Shown here in pieces: positions 1 through 8,921 of a DNA stretch of 64,000 bases. The notes beneath the pieces were generated by a model, which worked only from the letters and a program-made list of their open reading frames with translations, was not told where the DNA came from and searched no databases. This DNA comes from an uncultured SAR86 cluster bacterium (GTDB lineage Bacteria; Pseudomonadota; Gammaproteobacteria; Magnimaribacterales; D2472), in contig CACPCZ010000002.1 of NCBI GenBank assembly GCA_902632555.1, positions 1 to 64,000 on the forward strand. The letters run 5' to 3'. A program made the translations under genes and the position numbers. Within the stretch, counting starts at the first letter, position 1, and each line of letters begins with the position of its first letter.

Positions 1-345
1 TTCTGCAGGAGCTACTTCTTCTACTGAAGCTTCTTCTTCTGCTGGAGCTTCTTCTACTGGAGTTATCTTATCTGCTGAAACATCTTCAGATGAATCGGAA
101 GAAAAATGAATCTCCCATGCTTCTAATAGCTGAGCCTTAGTAAGATTGATATCTAAGTCGAGTCCATTATCTTTAGCAGAACTAACAATATCTGCTTTTT
201 TCATCTTATTTAAAGCTGATTTGCTAGGTAATTCTTTTAATTCCTGGGTTATTTTTTGTTCTTTTGTAGCATCTTTAGGCGTAGATGAGCCGCCAAATAA
301 TCTGGAGAAAAATCCTTTTTTCTTATTATCTTTGTTATCGCTCAT
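1..345 (-). CDS. Partial acidic protein, FtsY-like N-terminus (runs off left edge)
   Basis: The frame is open from the ATG at 345 to base 1 (115 codons), so the C-terminal part is missing; the ORF track does not list it. The N-terminus is basic with the motif KKKGFFSRLFGG, followed by a helical segment of about 40 residues (roughly 40-85) that reads like a SAP or Rho-N type fold, then an acidic linker of Pro-Val-Glu-Glu-Ala-Pro repeats. A basic start followed by a long acidic region is typical of FtsY, the SRP receptor, whose GTPase domain would lie beyond the window. The gene usually found after trmD is rplS, and this sequence does not resemble L19. A terminator-like hairpin separates it from trmD. 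FtsY is an inference; the acidic repeats match those in rpsP. Confidence 0.45.
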   Translation of the reverse strand, partial: MSDNKDNKKKGFFSRLFGGSSTPKDATKEQKITQELKELPSKSALNKMKKADIVSSAKDNGLDLDINLTKAQLLEAWEIHFSSDSSEDVSADKITPVEEAPAEEEASVEEVAPAE

Positions 346-354
346 AATATTCGC

Positions 355-377
355 CTAAAAAGGGCTATAGGATAGCC
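355..377 (-). terminator. Terminator-like hairpin after trmD
   Basis: Read on the minus strand, GGCTAT-CCT-ATAGCC forms a perfect 6-bp stem overlapping the trmD stop codon, followed by C and then five T. It may end or attenuate the rpsP-rimM-trmD transcript before the next gene, whose ATG is at 345. The short stem and short T tract make it a moderate candidate. Confidence 0.45.
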
Positions 378-1096
378 TTAGATGACCATTCTTCCAAGAG
401 TTTTTTTTGTTTTTTTGTTAATTTTATACCTTTAAGCAAATCCGGTCTTTTCAAAAAAGTTTTAATCAAAGAGTTTTCATTTTTCCATAATTGAATTTTT
501 TGATGATTTCCTGATAAAAGAATTTCAGGGACTTTCATTGACTCAAATTTTTCTGGTTTTGTATATACATCACCCTTTAATAATCCATTGGAAAAAGTAT
601 CTTTCATATAAGAATCAATGTTGCCTAATGTTCCTGGAACATGTCTCGAAATAGCGTCTATAAGGCATAATGCAGCATATTCTCCTCCACTTAGAACAAA
701 ATCACCTAATGAGATTTCTTCATCTACATACTTATCAATAACTCTTTGATCGATACCTTCATATCTTCCACATATAATGGTTATATTTTTAAGATTCGAA
801 AGTGAGACTACTTTTTTTTGATCTAACTTAATGCCTTGGGGCGATAAATAAACCACCTTCCCGCGTTTTTTTTTATTTATTTGTTTAAGTGTTTTTACAA
901 TTGGTTCTGCCATCAATACCATACCCTCTCCACCACCGTATGGCTTTGAATCAACTTGATTATGTTTGTTAACTGCATTTTTTCGAATGTCAAAGGTTTT
1001 AAGACATATAATTTTATTTTTTAACGATTTCGATATTACCCCTGAATTAAGAGCATCAAATATTTCAGGAAAAATAGTTAATATATTTATATTCAT
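365..1096 (-). CDS. trmD: tRNA (guanine-N1)-methyltransferase TrmD
   Basis: This enzyme methylates G37 of tRNAs with a G36-G37 sequence, using S-adenosylmethionine, and so prevents +1 frameshifting. The 243 residues are the family's usual length. Visible family motifs are PYGGGEGM (about 52-59), GRYEGIDQR (110-118) and SLGDFVLSGGE (129-139), which form the SAM-binding trefoil knot, then PGTLGN (154-159). The ATG start follows the rimM stop by only a few bases, so it is co-transcribed with rpsP and rimM in the conserved order rpsP-rimM-trmD. Nothing is missing. Confidence 0.97.
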   Translation of the reverse strand: MNINILTIFPEIFDALNSGVISKSLKNKIICLKTFDIRKNAVNKHNQVDSKPYGGGEGMVLMAEPIVKTLKQINKKKRGKVVYLSPQGIKLDQKKVVSLSNLKNITIICGRYEGIDQRVIDKYVDEEISLGDFVLSGGEYAALCLIDAISRHVPGTLGNIDSYMKDTFSNGLLKGDVYTKPEKFESMKVPEILLSGNHQKIQLWKNENSLIKTFLKRPDLLKGIKLTKKQKKLLEEWSSKAIL

Positions 1097-1099
1097 TTG

Positions 1100-1621
1100 T
1101 TAATAATCACTTTTCCAAAAAACTCTGATGATTTTTTTTTCTAAATCAATAGACTTAATAAAAACATTTCTAACAAATGGTATTAGTCTAATTTCATTGT
1201 CAACTGAATCTTTAGTGGGATGGACAATCAAGCAATCGTTTGACCCATAATTATTTAGAGCCTCTACCTTACCTAAAATTGTATTTTCGTTTATGTCAAT
1301 TACAAGCAAATCTATGAGTTCATTCCAATAGATATCTCCAGTATTTAAAATAGGCAAATCCTCTTGATTAATAAAGATTTTTTTATTTGTAAACTCTTTT
1401 ATCTCATCTACGTTGTCGATGTCCAAAATTTTTGCAAAAAATTTAGAATTATTTTTTTTTATATACTCAAACTTAACAATATTGTTATCAAAGAATCTGA
1501 TTTTATCTATGTAATCGATTATATTTTCTTCAGGATCACAAAATGAATTTAGAAAAAATTCTCCTTTCAAGCCTCTAGGCTTACCAATTGATCCAATGCA
1601 GGTATATCTATTTTTCTTCAT
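1100..1621 (-). CDS. rimM: Ribosome maturation factor RimM
   Basis: RimM helps mature the 30S head and binds S19. The N-terminal domain starts IGSIGKPRGLKGE, the typical RimM barrel, and the C-terminal half is a PRC-barrel ending LIPFVRNVFI. I chose the ATG at 1621 (MKKNRYTC) rather than the TTG at 1645 given by the ORF track: it leaves the normal short lead before IGSIG, and it overlaps by 14 bases the stop of the original rpsP tail frame (TAG at 1608-1610), which suggests translational coupling. No Shine-Dalgarno is visible. Length is about 173 residues, normal for the family. Confidence 0.93.
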   Translation of the reverse strand: MKKNRYTCIGSIGKPRGLKGEFFLNSFCDPEENIIDYIDKIRFFDNNIVKFEYIKKNNSKFFAKILDIDNVDEIKEFTNKKIFINQEDLPILNTGDIYWNELIDLLVIDINENTILGKVEALNNYGSNDCLIVHPTKDSVDNEIRLIPFVRNVFIKSIDLEKKIIRVFWKSDY

Positions 1622-1920
1622 TTTCTGAAGATTCAGTTTCATCAATATCTTCTGTTGATGAATTTTCTTCAGCTGGAGCTTCGTCTGATTTTTCTTCCTC
1701 TGCTGGAGCCTCTTCTTCTGCTGAAGCCTCTTCTTCTGCTGGAGCCTCTTCTTCAGCTGGAGTTTCTTCTGCTGCTGCTTCCTCTACTGGAGCTTCTTCT
1801 TCGTCTGATTTTTCTTCCTCTGCAGAAACTTCTTCATCTGCAGAAACTTCTTCATCTGCTGGAGCCTCTACTTCTGCTGGAGACTCTTCTTCAGCTGGTG
1901 CTTCTTCTTCTGCTGGAGCT
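1608..1920 (-). other. Out-of-frame continuation of the rpsP acidic tail
   Basis: Below about base 1920, the frame one base off from rpsP stays open and encodes about 104 residues of the same Ala-Pro-Glu-Glu repeats, ending SSENEEK at a TAG (1608-1610). The sequence GGAGCT|CTTCTTCTGC near 1920 lacks one T compared with the neighbouring copy GGAGCTTCTTCTTCTGC. Restoring that base fuses the two frames into one S16 protein of about 259 residues. Its stop then overlaps the rimM start, as expected in this operon. The base may be a sequencing or assembly error in a repeat, a recent mutation, or a slippage site. Confidence 0.7.
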
Positions 1921-2045
1921 CTTCTTCTGCTGGAGCTTCTTCTGCAGGAGCTTCTTCCTCTGCAGGAGCTTCTGCTGCTGCTGCTTCCTCTACTGGAGCT
2001 TCTTCTTCTGCTGGAGTTTCTTCTACTGGAGCCTCTTCTTCAGCT
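1650..2045 (-). repeat. Imperfect coding repeats of the Ala-Pro-Ala-Glu-Glu-Glu type
   Basis: On the minus strand, units close to GCTCCAGCAGAAGAAGAA (18 bases) and shorter variants repeat across the rpsP tail. The block from about 1805 to 1830 (EEEKSDE) also recurs near 1680-1700. The same units occur at bases 1-60 in the partial gene on the left. The purine-rich triplet nature makes the region prone to slippage. This is coding low complexity, not a mobile repeat. Confidence 0.8.
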
Positions 2046-2386
2046 TTTTTAGCCGCTTCTTTTGCTAATTTTTCAGCCAAGGCAGCTTTTTTTGCATCGG
2101 CTTTTGCTTTTTTTGCAGCCAATTTAACTTCTAATTCCTCTGGTGTTAATTGCGCTTCTTTAGCAAGAGCTTTAACTCTATCACTAACTTGTGCACCTTT
2201 ACTCAACCAATCATTAAGTTTGTCAAGATCCAATCTCAACCTTTCTTCTTGACCTTTTGCCATTGGATTAAAAAATCCTAATCTTTCAATAAAAGCACCA
2301 TCCCTTGGACGTCTTTCATCAGCCACTGTAATAAAATAATAAGGCTTCTTCTTTGCCCCACTTCTAGCTAACCTAATAATTACCAT
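1868..2386 (-). CDS. rpsP: 30S ribosomal protein S16 with long acidic tail
   Basis: Residues 1-80 are a normal S16: [17 protein letters not shown], then the conserved [14 protein letters not shown]16 binds the 5' domain of 16S rRNA and is needed for 30S assembly. Most family members end near 80-90 residues. Here a Lys/Ala-rich helix (about 85-115) leads into an acidic tail of Ala, Pro and Glu. As read, the last 16 residues ([16 protein letters not shown]) are basic and are simply the repeat in the wrong frame, which points to a one-base deletion near 1920. Without it the protein would run to 1608. It is first gene of the rimM-trmD operon. Core identity is certain; the C-terminus as given is doubtful. 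Confidence 0.95.
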   Translation of the reverse strand: MVIIRLARSGAKKKPYYFITVADERRPRDGAFIERLGFFNPMAKGQEERLRLDLDKLNDWLSKGAQVSDRVKALAKEAQLTPEELEVKLAAKKAKADAKKAALAEKLAKEAAKKAEEEAPVEETPAEEEAPVEEAAAAEAPAEEEAPAEEAPAEEELQQKKKHQLKKSLQQK

Positions 2387-2428
2387 ATCAAATTTTGTTA
2401 AAATCGTTAAAAAGATGTGTATTTTAGG

Positions 2429-2456
2429 TTAACCTTGCTAATATTGATAGTATTAT
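2429..2456 (+). promoter_or_regulatory. Candidate sigma-70 promoter for the corE-corB pair
   Basis: TTAACC (2429-2434), a 16-base spacer and TATTAT (2451-2456) lie 32 bases before the ATG at 2488. Four of six and five of six bases match the consensus. It sits in the 101-base gap shared with the divergent rpsP gene, for which I see no convincing promoter. Confidence 0.4.
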
Positions 2457-2487
2457 TATGCAAAGTTTTAATTATTCTTAATCTTTA

Positions 2488-3051
2488 ATGAGTTTTATTA
2501 CCCAGGTAACTATTAGCATAGTTATTTATTACATTATGCGAATTAGCATGAAGAACGTAAGGTCTCTTTATACAGCCTCCTTAATTGCTGCGATGTCTTA
2601 CGTAATTATTTATCTTTTAACTTATGACTTGATAAATTTACTTCCTACATTACATTTCATGGTAACAGGATTGAGTCTTCTATTTATTTTTATTTCATAT
2701 AATGAAATTATTATTTTAGAAAGAAAAGTAAGAAAAATTAAGAAAGGCGAACTGGTGGGTTTTGAAAGCTTTTCAGTTGAAAAAAACTATAAAATTGTGT
2801 TTAAGCTTTTAGGTTTAGGGTTAATTTTTCTATCTTTTGCTTTGTTATCAGGTTTTAGTATGCAATCAATATTTACAGCAAATATTATATTTAAATCCTT
2901 ATTTACAGTAATTGCATGGCTGATATATGTTATTACTCTAGTTGGTATCAAGTACTTTAATTTCCCTATTAAATATGCCACACGAAGCTTATTTGTTGCG
3001 ATGTGGGCAGTACTAATTGCCTATTTTATGAACTCTTTTATTGTTAGTTAA
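2488..3051 (+). CDS. CcsA/YpjD-family inner membrane protein (CorE-like)
   Basis: A hydrophobic protein of 187 residues with about five or six membrane segments and a charged cytoplasmic loop near 75-105 (ERKVRKIKKGE). The C-terminal segment pattern (IIFKSLFTVIAWLIYVITLVG then a final helix) matches YpjD, a relative of the cytochrome c assembly protein CcsA. In E. coli ypjD (corE) lies beside corB, ffh and rpsP, the same neighbours as here, and the next gene is corB-like. It is shorter than E. coli YpjD (about 263 residues), so N-terminal helices are lost. Its role is unproven; a link with CorB-type magnesium or cobalt handling is known only genetically in enterics. No Shine-Dalgarno is visible. 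Confidence 0.7.
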   Translation: MSFITQVTISIVIYYIMRISMKNVRSLYTASLIAAMSYVIIYLLTYDLINLLPTLHFMVTGLSLLFIFISYNEIIILERKVRKIKKGELVGFESFSVEKNYKIVFKLLGLGLIFLSFALLSGFSMQSIFTANIIFKSLFTVIAWLIYVITLVGIKYFNFPIKYATRSLFVAMWAVLIAYFMNSFIVS

Positions 3052-3053
3052 TC

Positions 3054-4307
3054 ATGATTGAAGAACCTTCATTGCTTTTTTTATTCTCAACATTAGTTTT
3101 ATTATTAATATTAAGTGGATTCTTTTCTGGTTCAGAAACAGGAATGATGGCAGCAAATAAAATAAAATTAAAAAACTTATCAAAAAAATCAAAATATAGC
3201 GCAAAAAGAGCAATTGAACTTCTGAAAAGGCCTGACCAATTATTGTCAGCAATATTAGTAGGAAATAATTTTGCAAACATTCTTGCGTCTGCAATTGTCA
3301 CAATAATTATGATTAATTACTTCGGTGGTAACGTCTTATTGGGCTCTGTAATACTAACAATTATAATTTTGATTTTTTCAGAAATCACGCCTAAAACAAT
3401 AGCTGCTATAAAGCCAGAAAGTGTTGCAACAAGATCCTCATTTTTGCTAAAAATTCTTGTTTACATATTTAAACCCCTAATATTCTTCACAAACTTCATT
3501 AGCAGATCGATCTTGTCAATTTTTAATCTCAACGCAAAAGATGCTTCTAATAATGATAATCTTAATACTGAAGAATTAAGAACATTACTTGATGAATCAG
3601 GGGATTTAATCCCTAAACAATACAGAAAAATGCTTTCTTCAGTTTTGGGAATGGAAGAGCTAGTTGTTGAAGACATAATGATTCCAACCTCAGAAGTTAT
3701 TGGCATAAATATAAAAGATAATCATGTAGAGGCAATAAGTATTATTGAATCCACAGAATATACAAGACTTCCAGTGTTTAGTGATTCTATTGATAACATG
3801 ATAGGTATCTTGCATCTAAAAGATTCGCATTCATTCTTGGAGATGCTTGAGAATAACAAAAAGATAGATAGCACGTTACAAGAAACATATTTTGTTTCTC
3901 AATCTACTGCATTAATGAAACAACTTCGTGAGTTTTTATCCAATGATAAAAGCATTGCCCTGGTTGTAGATGAATACGGTGAAATACAAGGATTAATTTC
4001 TATTGAAGATATCTTCAAGGAAATTGTTGGAAAATTTGGTTCTGCAAAAGAAGAGCTAGAAAAAGAATTTGTTATTCTAAATGATGAGTCTGTAATTACA
4101 GATGGAAATGCGAGAATTAGAGATTTAAATAACTTTGTAAATTGGGACATTTATGATGATAGTTCTAAAACTATAAATGGGCTTGTAACAGAGTATTTGG
4201 ACCAAATTCCCCAGGCTAATTTGTGTATTGAAATAGAAGACTACAGGTTTGAGATTATTGAAATTGAAAACAACTTTATTTCAAAGATTAAAATAAAAAA
4301 AATTTAG
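3054..4307 (+). CDS. CNNM/CorB-type transporter (DUF21, CBS pair, CorC domain)
   Basis: Residues about 1-150 form the DUF21 membrane domain with SGFFSGSETGMMAANK near the start, a CNNM hallmark. Two CBS domains follow (about 195-330; RMLSSVLGMEELVVEDIMIP marks the first), and then a CorC_HlyC domain (about 335-417). The 417 residues are the usual length. CNNM proteins move or regulate magnesium. It starts two bases after the YpjD-like stop, so the two genes form an operon, as in E. coli (corE-corB). Its last four bases overlap the end of sodX on the other strand. The family is certain; the transported ion is inferred. Confidence 0.88.
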   Translation: MIEEPSLLFLFSTLVLLLILSGFFSGSETGMMAANKIKLKNLSKKSKYSAKRAIELLKRPDQLLSAILVGNNFANILASAIVTIIMINYFGGNVLLGSVILTIIILIFSEITPKTIAAIKPESVATRSSFLLKILVYIFKPLIFFTNFISRSILSIFNLNAKDASNNDNLNTEELRTLLDESGDLIPKQYRKMLSSVLGMEELVVEDIMIPTSEVIGINIKDNHVEAISIIESTEYTRLPVFSDSIDNMIGILHLKDSHSFLEMLENNKKIDSTLQETYFVSQSTALMKQLREFLSNDKSIALVVDEYGEIQGLISIEDIFKEIVGKFGSAKEELEKEFVILNDESVITDGNARIRDLNNFVNWDIYDDSSKTINGLVTEYLDQIPQANLCIEIEDYRFEIIEIENNFISKIKIKKI

Positions 4308-4579
4308 ATTCTAATCTTAAAAATAACTTTACCTAAAATATCTTTCTTCAAAATTGAAGAGTCATTGATTTCTGAGTAATAAGATTTGTTGTCACTTTGG
4401 AGTTTAAAAGCATTGTTATTTTTAGAAATCACTCTTTTAAGAATATTTCCATGATTTTCTGATCTTACTACTACAACATCGTTAATTTTTGCAGAGAAAA
4501 TGTTAGATGTAATCACTATATCTTGATCAAGATATTTGGGAGCCATGCTAGACCCCCTAACTTTATAAATGTTAATCAC
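4304..4579 (-). CDS. sodX: Nickel-type superoxide dismutase maturation protease SodX
   Basis: A small S24/S26 signal-peptidase-type protease of 91 residues. The nucleophile serine is in RGSSMAP (about 8-14) and the general-base lysine in ILKRVI (about 46-51). It has no membrane segment, unlike LepB. SodX removes the short leader of Ni-SOD to expose the metal-binding histidine. The GTG start at 4579 overlaps the sodN stop by 8 bases, a coupled sodN-sodX pair. Its stop overlaps the convergent corB-like gene. The neighbour makes the assignment firm. Confidence 0.9.
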   Translation of the reverse strand: MINIYKVRGSSMAPKYLDQDIVITSNIFSAKINDVVVVRSENHGNILKRVISKNNNAFKLQSDNKSYYSEINDSSILKKDILGKVIFKIRI

Positions 4580-5036
4580 TCAAAATAGGCACAACCATTT
4601 TTACATGCGGAGGATTTAGTGACGTTTTAGTTTCAGTTTCAACTTCTTTTGTAGTCCAAAAAATCTCTGCAAACCTATTTACTTTCTCAATTAAATCTAC
4701 TCCATTTTGTCTATCAATATCTTGTTTACATTTTGATGCTGTCATCATTATAGAGTGAGCTAACTCATGAATTTCTGGAAATTTTTCCATATGTGGCTCT
4801 TTAAAGTAATCACCCCAAATAGTTCTAACAGCATCTTTTACTTCAATGGCATGATCCTCTTTTTGTTGAACCAGTCTATTCAAATGAGCCAGATCTTTTT
4901 TCGAATCAATGCTATCTGGCATTTCAGCGATCAAATCTAAAAACCTTAACACACTTAATGCTGCATATTGTGCAACTCCAGGGTCATAAACTGCGCATGG
5001 AATGTCGCAATGCGCTTTAACATCTTTAATTCTCAT
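4572..5036 (-). CDS. sodN: Nickel superoxide dismutase
   Basis: The enzyme disproportionates superoxide with a nickel cofactor. The nickel hook HCDIPCAVYDP follows a short leader, MRIKDVKA, whose removal by SodX would leave His1 free to bind nickel with Cys2 and Cys6. Downstream, WGDYFKEPHMEKFPEIHEL and a near-C-terminal FAEIFWTTKE match the four-helix core. Length is 154 residues, longer than the Streptomyces enzyme because of a C-terminal tail rich in Thr and Pro. The ATG overlaps the previous stop as ATGA. Ni-SOD is common in iron-poor open-ocean bacteria. No nickel importer is in the window. Confidence 0.95.
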   Translation of the reverse strand: MRIKDVKAHCDIPCAVYDPGVAQYAALSVLRFLDLIAEMPDSIDSKKDLAHLNRLVQQKEDHAIEVKDAVRTIWGDYFKEPHMEKFPEIHELAHSIMMTASKCKQDIDRQNGVDLIEKVNRFAEIFWTTKEVETETKTSLNPPHVKMVVPILSD

Positions 5037-5209
5037 ATAAATCTCCTATAAACAGCTCTCATAATTTGAACTATAGTTAAACCTAAACAAATGTAAGTGA
5101 AAAATATGATCAATTGAACAATATATTCAATGAAGTGAAAATGAATTGTATTGTCAACATGAGCAAATAAATTTATCGATAATAATGGTAAAAAATATAT
5201 TAATTTCAT
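5033..5209 (-). CDS. Small membrane protein heading the sodN operon
   Basis: I do not recognise this 58-residue protein. The ATG at 5209 is preferred over the ORF track's GTG at 5227 because GGAG lies 8 bases upstream of it. It has a signal-peptide-like first segment (MKLIYFLPLLSINLFA), a His-containing stretch (HVDNTIHFHF), then one long membrane helix (about 26-50) and a basic end. Its stop overlaps the sodN start as ATGA, so the two are co-translated. The histidines and position suggest, without proof, a role in metal supply or insertion. It is not simply noise: it has a good ribosome site and tight coupling. Confidence 0.6.
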   Translation of the reverse strand: MKLIYFLPLLSINLFAHVDNTIHFHFIEYIVQLIIFFTYICLGLTIVQIMRAVYRRFI

Positions 5210-5253
5210 TAAAACAGCTCCACACAAATTATTTTAGTTGTTATCAATTATAC

Positions 5254-5280
5254 AAAAAAAAAGGGGCTTTATGCCCCAAT
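5254..5280 (-). terminator. Rho-independent terminator after groEL
   Basis: On the minus strand GGGGC-ATAAA-GCCCC forms a 5-bp all-GC stem followed by nine T. It lies 21 bases after the groEL stop and separates groESL from the sodN operon. The other strand has a T6 run after the same stem, so it could work both ways. Confidence 0.85.
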
Positions 5281-5301
5281 TTTTTGAATAGTGCTATAGA
5301 T

Positions 5302-6948
<1,647 letters not shown>

Positions 6949-6972
6949 TTATCTCCCTAATAACTTATATAT

Positions 6973-7260
6973 TTATTCAACAATACCGAAGATATCTTTC
7001 TCACATAATATTAGATATTCTTCTCCGTTTAATTTAATTTCATTTCCACCGTATTGTCCGAAAATGACTGTATCTCCAACAGAAACATTCATTGTGGATG
7101 CTTCACCTGCATCATTAGTTTTTCCTGGTCCAACTGCAACGACTTCACCTTGTGATGGCTTTTCTTTGGCAGAACCAGATAAAATAATTCCACCTGATGA
7201 GGTTTCTTCTTCCTCAGTTCTCTTAACGAGGACATTATCATGTAAAGGTCTAAAATTCAT
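6973..7260 (-). CDS. groS: Co-chaperonin GroES (10 kDa)
   Basis: The heptameric lid of GroEL. 95 residues; start MNFRPLHDNVLVKR, the mobile loop region EEETSSGGIILSGSAKEKP (about 17-35) with the Ile-Ile-Leu contact, and VGDTVIFGQYGG near 62-73. It is first in the groES-groEL operon, with the spacing of 27 bases to groEL typical for the pair. No CIRCE element lies upstream; a sigma-70-like promoter is proposed separately. Confidence 0.98.
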   Translation of the reverse strand: MNFRPLHDNVLVKRTEEEETSSGGIILSGSAKEKPSQGEVVAVGPGKTNDAGEASTMNVSVGDTVIFGQYGGNEIKLNGEEYLILCEKDIFGIVE

Positions 7261-7298
7261 TTATCTCTCCATATAAATTGCATATTTATCTTAACCAA

Positions 7299-7326
7299 TA
7301 ATTATGGGCTAAAAAATATAAATCAA
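7299..7326 (-). promoter_or_regulatory. Candidate groES promoter
   Basis: On the minus strand TTGATT (7326-7321), 16 bases, then TAATTA (7304-7299), about 39 bases before the groES ATG. The spacer ends in GCCCA, so GCCCATAAT also faintly resembles a heat-shock sigma-32 -10 element. No CIRCE repeat is present. Confidence 0.4.
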
Positions 7327-7330
7327 TAGA

Positions 7331-7678
7331 TTAAATAACTTTTTTTAATCTAAAAATTAAAAGCGCAATTGTAACCCCAATTAGGTTGGCAAGTAAGTCA
7401 AATAATTCAAAATATCTATATGGATGAAAATAATGAATAAGCTCTATAATTGCTCCAATCAAAAAAACCAATGAAATAATTTGATAATCTCCTAGCTCAA
7501 ATTTTGAAATCAATCCTAAATAAGCTAGATAAAAGAATATTAACGTATGTAAAGCTTTATCTGATAAAAAAGAGAGCGCATCAAATCTAGGAATATCTTC
7601 TGCATTAACAAGGCTAAAATAAAAAACTAGTATTATTGAAACAAAGAAAACTATTCTAATTTTTAATATTTTGCTCAT
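7331..7678 (-). CDS. VanZ-like family membrane protein
   Basis: 115 residues with four predicted membrane helices. The family pattern is visible: SDKALHTLIFFYLAYLGL (about 39-56), then ELIHYFHPYRYFELFDLLAN (about 79-98), like the conserved E-Q/H-x-F-x-P-x-R-x-x-E-x-x-D motif of VanZ-like proteins. Function in non-resistant bacteria is unknown; one member confers low-level teicoplanin resistance. It overlaps the ampG stop by 23 bases and reads in the same direction, so it may be co-expressed with cell-wall recycling genes. Confidence 0.8.
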   Translation of the reverse strand: MSKILKIRIVFFVSIILVFYFSLVNAEDIPRFDALSFLSDKALHTLIFFYLAYLGLISKFELGDYQIISLVFLIGAIIELIHYFHPYRYFELFDLLANLIGVTIALLIFRLKKVI

Positions 7679-8921
7679 TAAAAAAGCCTTTATTTAGATA
7701 TATCAAGATCATTGCGGGAATTGCTAAACAAGAAGTAAAGACGTAAAAACTCATCCAACCATATGAAAAACCATATAAATTTTGAAAATTTTCCACAAAT
7801 ACGCCAGAAAAACCTCCAAAAATTTTTCCTAAAAATGCCATTAAAGACGTTAACAATGCATATTGAAACCCAGTATATTTTGATGAAACTAAACTAGTTA
7901 AAAAGGTTATATTTACAGTGCCAACAATCCCTGCTGCCAAACTGTCAAAGGCGACAATTGATGCAAGTAAAGAAACGTTTTTCTCACTGACAGCAGAATA
8001 AGAAAAAAATAGATTTGTAAACATTACTAAAAAGGCTCCAATCAGAAGAGATTTATATAAACCTATTTTCTTTATCAGAATTCCTCCAAGAAAAACTCCA
8101 ACTATTGTTGCAATTAAAGCAACCACTTTAACTACATAACCGATTTCTGAAAGTGTATACCCCATATCGATGTAAAAAGGATTTGCCATCGGACCCATTA
8201 CGATATCAGTTAATCTATATGTAGAAACTATAAGTAAAAGTATGGATGCCATTTTTATCCCAAATCTCATAAAAAAATCTTTTATGGGGTCTATTAAAGA
8301 CTCTCGATAATTTAACTTTATGAGATCAGGGTTTGGGTTTTCTTCAGAAATATATATTGATACAACTAAGTTTATTGCCATAATAAAAGCCATTAATTGA
8401 TATGCTGATGACCATGAGAAATTATCAGCAAAAATTAATGCAAAAGAAGATCCAACCAATATAGCGATTCTGTAGCCAAATTGGTATCCGGCAGCTAAAT
8501 TTCCTTGATCTTCTAATTTTGCACTCTCGATTCTATAAGCATCTATTGCTATATCTTGAATAGAGCCCGCTAAAGCAACAGCAAATGCCAATATAGCAAA
8601 AATAACTAAGTCAATTAAAGGATTGATAAATGATAATGCTGTTAATGAAATGATTATCAGGACTTGCATTGTAATAATCCAACTCCTCCTGTGACCAAAT
8701 CTTTTAAAAGTTTTTGTAGGCGATCTATCAACAAAAGGAGCCCAAAGGAACTTTAAAGAATATGTAAGCATTATCCAACTTATAAAACCAATCAAACTTA
8801 AATCAACACCAGCATCTCTCAACCATGCTGTTAAAGTAATAAATATAAGTACGTATGGCAGACCGGATGCAAACCCATAACCTGTAAATGACGAAATTTT
8901 AAAGAAATTTTGATTTGTCAT
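7656..8921 (-). CDS. ampG: AmpG-type muropeptide permease
   Basis: A 12-helix major facilitator protein of 421 residues. The N-terminus (GYGFASGLPYVLIFITLTAW) and the loop LKFLWAPFVDR match AmpG, which imports GlcNAc-anhydromuropeptides for cell-wall recycling. The next gene upstream encodes AmpD, which acts on the imported product, and their frames overlap by 4 bases. That pairing strongly supports the assignment over a general MFS exporter. Confidence 0.88.
   Translation of the reverse strand: MTNQNFFKISSFTGYGFASGLPYVLIFITLTAWLRDAGVDLSLIGFISWIMLTYSLKFLWAPFVDRSPTKTFKRFGHRRSWIITMQVLIIISLTALSFINPLIDLVIFAILAFAVALAGSIQDIAIDAYRIESAKLEDQGNLAAGYQFGYRIAILVGSSFALIFADNFSWSSAYQLMAFIMAINLVVSIYISEENPNPDLIKLNYRESLIDPIKDFFMRFGIKMASILLLIVSTYRLTDIVMGPMANPFYIDMGYTLSEIGYVVKVVALIATIVGVFLGGILIKKIGLYKSLLIGAFLVMFTNLFFSYSAVSEKNVSLLASIVAFDSLAAGIVGTVNITFLTSLVSSKYTGFQYALLTSLMAFLGKIFGGFSGVFVENFQNLYGFSYGWMSFYVFTSCLAIPAMILIYLNKGFFNEQNIKN

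Noticed and set aside
1-345. Left-edge gene as ribosomal protein L19 (rplS)
   Set aside because: The position after trmD fits, but none of the visible N-terminal 115 residues resembles L19.
1588-2068. Plus-strand ORFs of 154 and 137 residues rich in Ser/Ala or Leu
   Set aside because: They are reverse-strand readings of the rpsP repeat and have no start signal or family match.
4308-4330. Terminator between corB and sodX from AGATT-CT-AATCT
   Set aside because: Five-base AT stem without a usable T run.
7261-7330. CIRCE (HrcA) operator before groES
   Set aside because: No TTAGCACTC-N9-GAGTGCTAA or near match is present.
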